Assembly: GCA_964020155.1 (NCBI GenBank)
Contig: OZ026567.1
Coordinates: 4,739,552 to 4,803,551, forward strand
Direction of reading: 5' to 3'
DNA length: 64,000 nt
DNA from: Chondrilla cf. caribensis
Taxonomy: Eukaryota > Porifera > Demospongiae > Chondrillida > Chondrillidae
A program made the translations under genes and the position numbers. Below the pieces are notes generated by a model. It was not told the DNA's origin. It made no database searches and saw nothing but the letters and a program-made list of their open reading frames with translations. Position 1 is the first letter of the stretch. The number at the start of each line of letters is the position of its first letter. Below, in pieces: positions 53,401 to 64,000 of this stretch.

Positions 53401-54700
53401 AATGCACAGACACACTCCTGGACCTAGTAGCTACCTTCTGATAGCAAGAAGGATGCATTTTGATGTCGACCAAAATTTCCCCCTATTGCCAATGTATATA
53501 CTTTGTATGTAGATTCATATATGCGTGTATTACGCCTTGGGTGATCACCTAAGCAATTTGAGATTTCTTTTCTGGTCACCAAGGGCTACCTAGTGTCCAT
53601 GCCTAACTCACCAACACAATTTCGCAAGCATTCTGATTGTCCTGAGTGCGCTATAAGCCTCGTGGTGACAAGCCCAAAAAATGTCAATTTTTGGTCTTGT
53701 CACCACGGCCTCTCCTGTGTACACGTGATGCATCATAGCTGAAATCCAAATGCACAGACACACTCCTGGACCTGGTAGCTACCTTCTGATAGCAAAAAGT
53801 TTCATTTTGATGTCGACCAAAATTTCCCCCTATTGCCAATGTATATACTTTGTATGTAGATTCATATATGCGTGTATTACGCCTTGGGTGATCACCTAAG
53901 CAATTTGAGATTTCTTTTCTGGTCACCAAGGGCTACCTAGTGTCCATGCCTAACTCACCAACACAATTTCGCAAGCATTCTGATTGTCCTGAGTGCGCTA
54001 TAAGCCTCGTGGTGACAAGCCCAAAAAATGTCAATTTTTGGTCTTGTCACCACGGCCTCTCCTGTGTACACGTGATGCATCATAGCTGAAATCCAAATGC
54101 ACAGACACACTCCTGGACCTGGTAGCTACCTTCTGATAGCAAGAAGGATGCACTTTGATGTCGACCAAAATTTCCCCCTATTGCCAATGTATATACTTTG
54201 TATGTAGATTCATATATGCGTGTATTCCGCCTTGGGTGATCACCTAAGCAATTTGAGATTTCTTTTCTGGTCACCAAGGGCTACCTAGTGTCCATGCCTA
54301 ACTCACCAACACAATTTCGCAAGCATTCTGATTGTCCTGAGTGCGCTATAAGCCTCGTGGTGACAAGCCCAAAAAATGTCAATTTTTGGTCTTGTCACCA
54401 CGGCCTCTCCTGTGTGCACGTGATGCATCATAGCTCAAATCCAAATGCACAGACACACTCCTGGACCTAGTAGCTACCTTCTGATAGCAAGAAGGATGCA
54501 TTTTGATGTCGACCAAAATTTCCCCCTATTGCCAATGTATATACTTTGTATGTAGATTCATATATGCGTGTATTACGCCTTGGGTGATCACCTAAACAAT
54601 TTGAGATTTCTTTTCTGGTCACCAAGGGCTACCTAGTGTCCATGCCTAACTCACCAACACAATTTCGCAAGCATTCTGATTGTCCTGAGTGCGCTGTAAG
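50460..54700. repeat. Further multi-monomer duplications (1737 and 1043 bp)
   Basis: Variants around 50559-51690 return 1737 bp later, and those at about 52641-53427 return 1043 bp later (three monomers), for example the GGATGCACTTTGATG variant at 51366, 53103 and 54146. Monomers here carry AATTTCGCAAGC instead of AATTTGGTAAGC, so this end of the array forms its own subfamily. Confidence 0.88.
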
Positions 54701-54703
54701 CCT

Positions 54704-55914
54704 CGCGCATGTGGAACATGTCCACTTTCCGCGCTAAGCGTTAATAGGATGGTATTAACGCCTTAGTGCAGCCTAAGATCCCTTTGTCACATGACGCGCA
54801 TGTGATTTGATCGCGTGATTACGCAAGAAAATCGATCGTACCTAATCGAAGATCGGAGCACGTAGCAAGAGTAATATACATTAGACATTATCATATCACT
54901 TCAATTCTTATATCCTTTGATTAAAACCCTCTACTGGAGGTTCAAATCGAAGGATTGAAATTTTTACTCCACTGCGTATACCGATTGGAACCTTCTAAGG
55001 GAAGCAACGGCGCTATCGAAATAAATTTATGATCGGTAACGGAGTAATTTTAGTCATTTTATGTATCAGAAGTGCACAATGGTGATAAAACGATGAAATA
55101 AAATTGACATAAGATCAAATTCCAACAAACGTCGTTGAGTACCTCGATTGTCTTTGGTGTTCCATTTTAATTCCAAATTATCTTTGGTTCCGCAACGATC
55201 AAAGAATCCATGCAATCTTTCGAGATATTTCGACTTGAAAAGAACATTCGATTGGGCCGAAAAGGCATCAAAACAAACAAAGATATTATTCCGATAACAC
55301 TTGATTTTGGCGAGATGATGACGTAACCCACTTAGTCACATGACATTCGTGTGACTTACGACTCTCGCTTGAGATCTTCGGAGATGTTGTTTTAATGATG
55401 AACTGGGTCCGTCAAAGACGAACAAGGACATCGGCGTCGACTTTATAGGTAGGCATACATAAATTTCCATCTTTTCTGTTTGCTAGAAATTTATGTGTGC
55501 TTTTTCTGAAAAGATATTGACGTGTTTATTCGGCACGTCTCTTCATAATCACACTTAAATCCGATTTTCTCGAAATCTACTTGTGCTATAGAAATCTAGC
55601 AAACACAAGTTTTTAAAAATCACCTAGTCTATTGATAGATGTCTGAATTATTATCGTCAACCGGTTTTCCGAGACCCGATCGATAAATTTATCATATTTT
55701 ATATGGCGTACATCGATCGACTCGTCTTCGTGTTATTAAAAGTTATAGAGAAAATCTTTATATCAAAATGAAGCTTAGAAAGTACTCTATGGTATGAATG
55801 TACCATCGCCCCACTTAGAGGAACTATTATGGAGATACGCAGGGAAATAAGTCGGTAAAATTTTCACTCTTGTGGAAGCCATGCAAGTGTAAATGGACAT
55901 GTTCCACATGCGCG
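54704..55914. mobile_element. 1.2-kb element with terminal inverted repeats, inserted in satellite
   Basis: The satellite breaks within CCTCG|TGGTGAC and resumes in register at 55911. The insert starts CGCGCATGTGGAACATGTCC and ends with the exact reverse complement, giving terminal repeats of about 19-21 bp; the flanks suggest a 2-bp CG duplication. Inside the left end is a hairpin (about 54731-54768: GCGTTAATA / TATTAACGC). No coding frame of useful length is seen, so it looks like a non-autonomous DNA transposon. Unlike its surroundings it is single-copy in this window. Confidence 0.8.
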
Positions 55915-56371
55915 TGGTGACAAGCCCAAAAAATGTCAATTTTTGGTCTTGTCACCACGGCCTCTCCTGTGTGCACGTGATGCATCATAGCTGAAATCCA
56001 AATGCACAGACACACTCCTGGACCTGGTAGCTACCTTCTGATAGCATAAAGTTGCATTTTGATGTCGACCAAAATTTCCCCCCAGTGCCAATGTATATAC
56101 TTTGTATGTAGATTCATATATGCGTGTATTACGCCTTGGGTGATCACCTAAGCAATTTGAGATTTCTTTTCTGGTCACCAAGGGCTACCTAGTGTCCATG
56201 CCTAACTCACCAACACAATTTCGCAAGCATTCTGATTGTCCTGAGTGCGCTATAAGCCTCGTGGTGACAAGCCCAAAAAATGTCAATTTTTGGTCTTGTC
56301 ACCACGGCCTCTCCTGTGTGCACGTGATGCATCATAGCTCAAATCCGAGTTCAGAGACACACTCCTGGACC
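55915..56371. repeat. 347-bp satellite, last monomers of the left array
   Basis: The array continues for about 1.3 monomers after the inserted element and ends at ACTCCTGGACCTG, where it switches abruptly to the cysteine synthase fragment TGATTCAGGACAGG. The last monomer carries private changes (CGAGTTCAGAGACAC). Confidence 0.95.
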
Positions 56372-56609
56372 TGTGATTCAGGACAGGTCAGCAGTGTGCA
56401 TTGAAATAGTCAAATCGATGTGAATATATTTTTAACTCTCCAGAGGTACTTCTCCAAACTGTTTAGTAGGACAATATTGAAGGACCGAGGTGAGAGGGTC
56501 ACTAGGTGCATACCTGTAGCTGGTATGTAAAATGTGAATGCTCTGCTTTTGCCTTCCTGCAGGTCTTCTCCAAACACTTCCAGAGAAATATCACAGTTGT
56601 TTGCATTGA
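56372..56609 (+). pseudogene. 3' fragment of the cysteine synthase-like gene (duplicate)
   Basis: Part of the CDSGQ exon (to about 56386) plus the last two coding exons, 56444-56489 (RYFSKLFSRTILKDR) and 56563-56609 (GLLQTLPEKYHSCLH, then TGA). The acceptor CTCTCCAG|AGGTAC is intact here, whereas copy A has lost it. All upstream exons are absent because satellite joins within the CDSGQ exon, so the copy cannot encode an enzyme. Confidence 0.88.
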
Positions 56610-57114
56610 CAGTAACAAGAATTGAGAACTTTTGAATTTACCATTCTACTTATTAATAAAATGCAAAATGTTGATTCAGTCATATTATTCCTCAGTTGAA
56701 ATTGTTGCAAACATACGTAAGTGTTCCAAACTGATAAAGGTGACTGACATACTTTCATTTTGAAACCTTTTGGCTTTGTAAAAATTAATATCAAATTTAT
56801 CTACATGTGGGACAATCAGCATCTTGATTTTAACGCCTTAACATCAATACAGGACCCACCCCTTTTACACATTCAAAGGAAATACCCATTCCCTCTGTTC
56901 TAATTGACTGTCACTTAGGTTAAGTTGGGTATACTTATTTAGTCCATAGATACTCGTTATTGACAATTAAAATAAACACATAATTACATAATAAATATTA
57001 GTTAAAATGGTAGTATGTGGGTGTAGCAATAGCTTTCACTCTTTCCAACCTTATGTTGTCCATAATTTGTTCAAGTATCAAAATACTGTATTATAATGAA
57101 ATGAAGAAATTGTT

Positions 57115-57680
57115 GGATTTGTAATTAATAAAAAAGTCACCCACTCAGGGTCAAAGACACCTATATATGTAGAGCTTTACAGGGACTTTCCACAGAGACT
57201 GTGTACTTGCGTCATTCCACGAATGCAGAAGACACTATTCTAGCTGGGAGGTCAGCCGCGAGTCCCAAAGCTCCCCCCTACGGTTCTTTGTAGAGAGTAT
57301 GCGACTGACCACCAGGAAGTGAGCTATTTTTTTTTAGAGAAAAAAACCGTCCTATTGAGGATTCGAACCCGCGACCTGGAGCCTAGAGTCGTGTCACCTG
57401 ACCACCCCGCCACCGTGACCTATCTATTTTATTATTATTATCTGCGCTATTTAAAGTTGCCCTCAATGTTCAATTCGGAGAATAGGCCACCCACAGGCAC
57501 TCGAATCACTTGATCGTCTCTAATAGGTTTAGAAGAACCTTCGGTGAAGATTTAAAGCTCGTTGAAGTCTTTTCGCTCAAATTCTAGCCCAAATCCTAAT
57601 TGTCGGCATTTTGAAATCGGCCATTTTGTTCGCACAATATAAATAATATAAATTCACTGTAGTAGTTACGCGTAGGAATG
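57115..57680 (-). mobile_element. tRNA-derived SINE, copy 3
   Basis: The counterpart of copy 2 inside duplication copy B, with the tRNA-like part at 57420-57357. It keeps ACAGAGACTG as copy 1 does, and GTAGTTACGCG at the end like copy 1, so copy 2 has diverged at those sites. Confidence 0.8.
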
Positions 57681-58575
57681 CATATTATATGATGCTGCAG
57701 TATTTCCTCATAAATTCGAATATACTCGAAGATGGTGGAGCTACGTAGCTCGTAGCTACGCAAGGGAGCTTTACAAAGTCTTCTGTTTTTAATACTATAA
57801 AACCCGAGGGTATGTAAAGTTTTCCTACATTCCAGACTGTATGTGTAGTATTGCTTTCCTGTGATAGAAACTTCGTCGGAGAATGCGCGAACACTGTAAG
57901 GGACATAGCAGTATTCCTCTGCAAAGAGAAGATATTACCAAATTGCATCTTCGAGGTGTGGTTGTGTAGGGTATGGGTTGAGGTATATTAACTGATAGAA
58001 TATGTTCACTTGCTTTGTGTTCAGTTTTGAAGTAGTGAAGATCATTCATGACAAGATACTGGACATGACCGGTAGTAACCAGTGAGTGCATCATTATGTG
58101 ATCCACTGTGATTATCATACTCAAGTATTACATCTGCTCTCAGAGTACCACTTGTTCTGGTGGGAAACAAGACAGACCTCCACGTGCAAAATTAATAGTT
58201 CTGTGTAGCACTGCAAACACACACATCAAAATAGAACTATTGCCAGTACCTGTTTTACAATAATCTATTATCACAATGTCAACACAATAAGTTATATTAT
58301 GTATACCAAATCTAGCACACCGCATTATGCTACAATGGGTCAGGTATTTAGGTACGTATCTCGTCGACCGGCACATGTCATTTTGTATTTCCCACCGGTG
58401 TCATAGGTGTCAGTGACCCCCCTTTCCTTCTGACACCAGCAGGGCCATCTTTTCAGGAAGTTTGAGAAATACGAATGCACAGACACACTCCTTGACCTAG
58501 TACAGTCATTCTGATAACAAAAAAGATGCATTTTGATGTCGACCAAAAATTCCCCCCAGTGCCCATATGCCACAT

Positions 58576-58790
58576 GTGGTGATCACCTAAGCAATTTGAG
58601 ATTTCTTGGCTGGTCACCAAGGGCTACCCAGTGTCCATGCCAAACTCACCAACACAATTTCGGAAACATTCTGATTGTCCTGAGTGCGCTATAAGCCTCG
58701 TGGTGACAAGCCAAAAAATGTCAATTTTTTGAGTTGTCACCACGGCCTCTCCTGTGTGTATAGTGTGTGTGTTTAGTATAGGAGATAAAA
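58576..58790. repeat. Partial, diverged 347-bp monomer
   Basis: GGTGATCACCTAAGCAATTT through CCTCTCCTGTGTG of the 347-bp unit, then a short GTGTGTGTTTAGTATAGGAG bridge into the 186-bp array. Confidence 0.85.
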
Positions 58791-59350
58791 CGCTAAGCAC
58801 CTTTTTGCATAGCTCATGGGGGAGGGGGCGTGTCAACTTGATATTTTAGACAGACCTAGCTGGGGATGTGTGCTAACTTCTGAAACAATTCCCATCTCAA
58901 TAGGTGACCCGTAACCCCAGCTACATTGGAAGGTGCTTAATATTTTTTCAATGTATGGGAGAGTATAGGAGAGAAAATGCTAAGCACCTTTTTGCATAGC
59001 TCATGGGGGAGGGGGCGTGTCAACTTGATATTTTAGACAGACCTAGCTGGGGATGTGAGCTAACTTCTGAAACAATTCCCATCTCAATAGGTGACCCGTA
59101 ACCCCAGCTACATTGGAAGGTGCTTAATATTTTTTCAATGTATGGGAGAGTATAGGAGAGAAAATGCTAAACACCTTTTTGCATAGCTCATGGGGGAGGG
59201 GGCGTGTCAACTTGATATTTTAGACAGACCTAGCTGGGGATGTGAGCTAACTTCTGAAACAATTCCCATCTCAATAGGTGACCCGTAACCCCAGCTACAT
59301 TGGAAGGTGCTTAATATTTTTTCTATTTTTTAATGTATGGGAGAGTATCG
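58790..59350. repeat. About 186-bp satellite, right array (3 copies)
   Basis: Three copies of the unit seen at 40950-42145, with the same order relative to the upstream duplication and the downstream 347-bp satellite. Confidence 0.93.
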
Positions 59351-59356
59351 AGTAAC

Positions 59357-62300
59357 GATTTCTTGTCTGGTCACCAAGGGCTACCCAGTGTCCATGCCAA
59401 ACTCATGAACCAACACAATTCCGTAAGCATTCCATTTTGATGTGGACCAAAATTTCCCCCAGTGCCACATATAATAGAATGTATATACTTTGTATGTACA
59501 TTCATATATGCATGTAATACGTCTTGTGGTGATCACCTAAACAATTTGAGATTTCTTTTCTGGTCACCAAGGACTACCCAATATCCATATCAAACTCTTC
59601 AACACAATTTCGTACGCATTCTGATTGTCCTGAGTGCGCTATAAGCCTCGTGGTGACAAGCCCAAAAAATGTCAATTTTTGGTCTTGTCACCACGGCCTC
59701 TCCTGTGTACACGTGATGCATCATAGGTCAAATCCAAATGCACAGACACACTCCTGGACCTAGTAGCTACCTTCTGATAGCAAAAAGGATGCATTTTGAT
59801 GTCGACCAAAATTTCCCCCTATTGCCAATGTATATACTTTGTATGTAGATTCATATATGCGTGTAATACACCTTGTAGTGATCACCTAAGCAATATGGGA
59901 TTTCTTTTCTGGTCATCAAGGGCTACCCAGTGTCCATACCCAACTCTCCAACGCAATTTCGGAAACATTCTGATTGTCCTGAGTGCGTTATAAGCCTCGT
60001 GGTGACAAGCCAAAAAATGTCAATTTTTTGAGTTGTCACCACGGCCTCTCCTGTGTGCACGTGATGCATCATAGCTAAAATCCGATTGCACAGGCACACT
60101 CCTGGACCTGGTAGCTACCTTCTGATAGCAAAAAGTTGCATTTTGATATCGACCAAAATTTCCCCCCAGTGCCACATATAATAAAATGTATATACTTTGT
60201 ATGTAGATTCATATATGCGTGTAATACGCCTTGTGGTGATCACCTAAGCAATTTGAGATCTCTTTGCTGGTCACCAAGGGCTACCTAGTGTCCATGCCTA
60301 ACTCACCAACACAATTTCACAAGCATTCTGATTGTCCTGAGTGTGCTATAAGCCTCGTGGTGACAAGCCCAAAAAATGTCAATTTTTGGTCTTGTCACCA
60401 CGGCCTCTCCTGTGTGCACGTGATGCATTATAGCTGAAATCCAAATGCACAGACACACTCCTGGACCTGGTAGCTACCTTCTGATAGCAAAACGTTGCAT
60501 TTTGATGTCGACCAAAATTTCCCCCTATTGCCAATGTATATACTTTGTATGTAGATTCATATATGCGTGTATTACGCCTTGGGTGATCACCTAAACAATT
60601 TAAGATTTCTTTTCTGGTCACCAAGGGCTACCTAGTGTCCATGCCTAACTCACCAACACAATTTGGTAAGCATTCTGATTGTCCTGATTGCGCTATAACC
60701 CTCGTGGTGACAAGCCCAAAAATGTCAATTTTTTGTCTTGTCACCACGGCCTCTCCTGTGTGCACGTGATGCATCATAGCTCAAATCCAAATGCACAGAC
60801 ACACTCCTGGACCTGGTAGCTACCTTCTGATAGCAAAAAGGATGCATTTTGATGTCGACCAAAATTTCCCCCCAGTGCCACATATAATAGAATGTATATA
60901 CTTTGTATGTACATTCATATATGCGTGTAATACGCCTTGTGGTGATCACCTAAGCAATTTGAGATTTCTTTTCTGGTCACCAAGGGCTACCTAGTATCCA
61001 TGCCTAACTCACCAACACAATTTGGTAAGCAGTCTGATTGTCCTGAATGCGCTATAAGCCTCGTGGTGACAAGCCCAAAAAATGTCAATTTTTGGTCTTG
61101 TCACCACGGCCTCTCCTGTGTGCACGTGATGCATCATAGGTCAAATCCGAATGCACAGACACACTCCTGGACCTGGTAGCTACCTTCTGATAGCAAAAAG
61201 TTGCATTTTGATGTCGACCAAAATTTCCCCCTATTGCCAATGTATATACTTTGTATGTAGATTCATATATGCGTGTATTACGCCTTGGGTGATCACCTAA
61301 GCAATTTGAGATTTCTTTTCTGGTCACCAAGGGCTACCTAGTGTCCATGCCTAACTCACCAACACAATTTCGCAAGCATTCTGATTGTCCTGAATGCGCT
61401 ATAAGCCTCGTGGTGACAAGCCCAAAAAATGTCAATTATTGGTCTTGTCACCACGGCCTCTCCTGTGTGCACGTGATGCATCATAGGTCAAATCCAAATG
61501 CACAGACACACTCCTGGACCTGGTAGCTACCTTCTGATAGCAAAAAGGATGCATTTTGATGTCGACCAAAATTTCCCCCCAGTGCCACATATAATAGAAT
61601 GTATATACTTTGTATGTACATTCATATATGCGTGTAATACGCCTTGTGGTGATCACCTAAGCAATTTGAGATTTCTTTTCTGGTCACCAAGGGCTACCTA
61701 GTGTCCATGCCTAACTCACCAACACAATTTGGTAAGCATTCTGATTGTCCTGAGTGCGCTATAAGCCTCGTGGTGACAAGCCCAAAAAATGTCAATTTTT
61801 GGTCTTGTCACCACGGCCTCTCCTGTGTGCACGTGATGCATCATAGCTGAAATCCAAATGCACAGACACACTCCTGGACCTGGTAGCTACCTTCTGATAG
61901 CAAAAAGTTTCATTTTGATGTCGACCAAAATTTCCCCCTATTGCCAATGTATATACTTTGTATGTAGATTCATATATGCGTGTATTACGCCTTGGGTGAT
62001 CACCTAAGCAATTTGAGATTTCTTTGCTGGTCACCAAGGGCTACCTAGTGTCCATGCCTAACTCACCAACACAATTTCGCAAGCATTCTGATTGTCCTGA
62101 GTGCGCTATAAGCCTCGTGGTGACAAGCCCAAAAAATGTCAATTTTTGGTCTTGTCACCACGGCCTCTCCTGTGTGCACGTGATGCATCATAGGTCAAAT
62201 CCAAATGCACAGACACACTCCTGGACCTGGTAGCTACCTTCTGATAGTAAAAAAGATGCATTTTGATGTCGACCAAAATTTCCCCCCAGTGCCACATATA

Positions 62301-64000
62301 ATAGAATGTATATACTTTGTATGTACATTCATATATGCGTGTAATACGCCTTGTGGTGATCACCTAAGCAATTTGAGATTTCTTTTCTGGTCACCAAGGG
62401 CTACCTAGTGTCCATGCCTAACTCACCAACACAATTTGGTAAGCATTCTGATTGTCCTTAGTGCGCTATAAGCCTCGTGGTGACAAGCCCAAAAAATGTC
62501 AATTTTTGGTCTTGTCACCACGGCCTCTCCTGTGTGCACGTGATGCATCATAGCTGAAATCCAAATGCACAGACACACTCCTGGACCTGGTAGCTACCTT
62601 CTGATAGCAAAAAGTTTCATTTTGATGTCGACCAAAATTTCCCCCCAGTGCCACATATAATAGAATGTATATACTTTGTATGTACATTCATATATGCGTG
62701 TAATACACCTTGTGGTGATCACCTAAGCAATTTGAGATTTCTTTTCTGGTCACCAAGGGCTACCTAGTGTCCATGCCTAACTCACCAACACAATTTCGCA
62801 AGCATTCTGATTGTCCTTAGTGCGCTATAAGCCTCGTGGTGACAAGCCCAAAAAATGTCAATTTTTGGTCTGGTCACCACGGCCTCTCCTGTGTGCACGT
62901 GATGCATCATAGCTGAAATCCAAATGCACAGACACACTCCTGGACCTAGTAGCTACCTTCTGATAGCAAACAGTTGCATTTTGATGTCGACCAAAATTTC
63001 CCCCTATTGCCAATGTATATACTTTGTATGTAGATTCATATATAAGTGTATTACGCCTTGTGGTGATCACCTAAGCAATTTGAGATTTCTTTTCTGGTCA
63101 CCAAGGGCTACCTAGTGTCCATGCCTAACTCACCAACACAATTTCGCAAGCATTCTGATTGTCCTGAGTGCGCTATAAGCCTCGTGGTGACAAGCCCAAA
63201 AAATGTCAATTTTTGGTCTTGTCACCACGGCCTCTCCTGTGTGCACGTGATGCATCATAGCTCAAATCCAAATGCACAGACACACTCCTGGACCTGGTAG
63301 CTACCTTCTGATAGCAAAAAGTTGCATTTTGATGTCGACCAAAATTTCCCCCTATTGCCAATGTATATACTTTGTATGTAGATTCATATATAAGTGTATT
63401 ACGCCTTGTGGTGATCACCTAAGCAATTTGAGATTTCTTTGCTGGTCACCAAGGGCTACCTAGTGTCCATGCCTAACTCACCAACACAATTTGGTAAGCA
63501 TTCTGATTGTCCTGAGTGCGCTATAACCCTCGTGGTGACAAGCCCAAAAAATGTCAATTTTTGGTCTTGTCACCACGGCCTCTCCTGTGTGCACGTGATG
63601 CATCATAGGTCAAATCCAAATGCACAGACACACTCCTGGACCTGGTAGCTACCTTCTGATAGCAAAAAGGATGCATTTTGATGTCGACCAAAATTTCCCC
63701 CTATTGCCAATGTATATACTTTGTATGTAGATTCATATATGCGTGTAATACGCCTTGTGGTGATCACCTAAACAATTTAAGATTTCTTTTCTGGTCACCA
63801 AGGGCTACCTAGTGTCCATGCCTAACTCACCAACACAATTTGGTAAGCATTCTGATTGTCCTGAGTGCGCTATAAGCCTCGTGGTGACAAGCCCAAAAAA
63901 TGTCAATTTTTGGTCTTGTCACCACGGCCTCTCCTGTGTGCACGTGATGCATCATAGCTGAAATCCAAATGCACAGACACACTCCTGGACCTGGTAGCTA
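59357..64000. repeat. About 347-bp satellite, right array (runs off the window)
   Basis: About 13 monomers, more heterogeneous than the left array. A longer variant reads CCCCCAGTGCCACATATAAT and AGAATGTATATAC instead of CCCTATTGCCAATG; it alternates with the ordinary form around 60860-62700 with a dimer period near 707 bp. The first monomers (59357-60300) are the most diverged, as expected at an array edge. Confidence 0.95.

Larger units (their letters stand above)
42158..54703. repeat. About 347-bp satellite, left array (~36 monomers)
   Basis: Uninterrupted head-to-tail monomers of 346-348 bp. Landmarks per unit: GCATTCTGATTGTCCTGAGT, CCTCGTGGTGACAAG, CTTGTCACCACGGCCTCTCC, CACGTGATGCATCATAG, ACACACTCCTGGACCTGGTA, GATGTCGACCAAAATTTCCC, GGTGATCACCTAAGC and CTGGTCACCA[T/A]GGGCTACC. 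Palindromes GGTGATCACC and TGATGCATCA recur, and a hairpin (GTGGTGACAAG ... CTTGTCACCAC with CCAAAAA/TTTTTGG inside) is present in nearly all monomers. Small open frames of 60-114 codons recur on both strands but show no coding signature. Confidence 0.98.
56372..58575. repeat. Large duplication, copy B (2.2 kb)
   Basis: Direct repeat of 38707-40914. It differs by substitutions and small indels, mostly in the first 750 bp, for example loss of about 12 bp near 57098 relative to 39430 and an AATTAATATC insertion near 56784. The second half is nearly identical. It ends in the same satellite piece and then a partial monomer. Confidence 0.95.

Noticed and set aside
42158..64000. Regular repeats resembling a CRISPR array or a multi-gene family of 81-residue proteins
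   Set aside because: Units are tandem 347-bp satellite monomers without unique spacers. The repeated small frames occur on both strands, break and re-form with point changes, and have no splice or domain support.

Overview
This is a eukaryotic, almost certainly metazoan, nuclear window: intron-rich genes with GT-AG introns of roughly 60-600 bp, animal orthologues throughout, and abundant (GT)n microsatellites and minisatellites. Very tight gene spacing together with bacterial-type amino-acid-metabolism enzymes would fit an early-branching animal such as a sponge, but this is an inference and no species can be named.

Positions 1-35344 are a compact housekeeping block. Exon models were built by hand from reading frame, splice phase and family similarity. 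In order: FAM133-like (-, cut by the window edge), PA-TM-RING ubiquitin ligase (+), EFCAB11-like (-), eIF4A (+), CAB39/MO25 (+), RAB6 (-), C5orf34-like (+), UBE2G2 (-), NSMCE4A (+), a DapA/DHDPS-family lyase (+), cullin-3 (+), MRPS24-like (-), STK24/25/26 kinase (-), UBXN7 (-), TAF9 (+), POLD3 (-), a RAC-type GTPase (-) and one unrecognised small candidate gene (-). Several neighbours are head-to-head with 66-400 bp between start codons, or tail-to-tail with about 70 bp between stops. Proteolysis is over-represented (RING E3, UBE2G2, CUL3, UBXN7), and CAB39 and the STK24/25/26 kinase belong to one known signalling module. I infer no functional cluster from this.

Positions 36000-38944 hold a tRNA-derived SINE and a decayed cysteine synthase gene with a stop codon, a lost splice donor and a lost splice acceptor.

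From about 38.7 kb to the end the window is a giant composite repeat. The block [3' end of the cysteine synthase gene + SINE + flank] - [about 186-bp satellite] - [about 347-bp satellite] occurs twice in direct orientation with a period near 17.66 kb. The 347-bp satellite carries a strong hairpin in each monomer, shows recent multi-monomer duplications (1736/1737 and 1043 bp), and is interrupted by a 1.2-kb element with terminal inverted repeats. This composite satellite locus is the most unusual part of the window.
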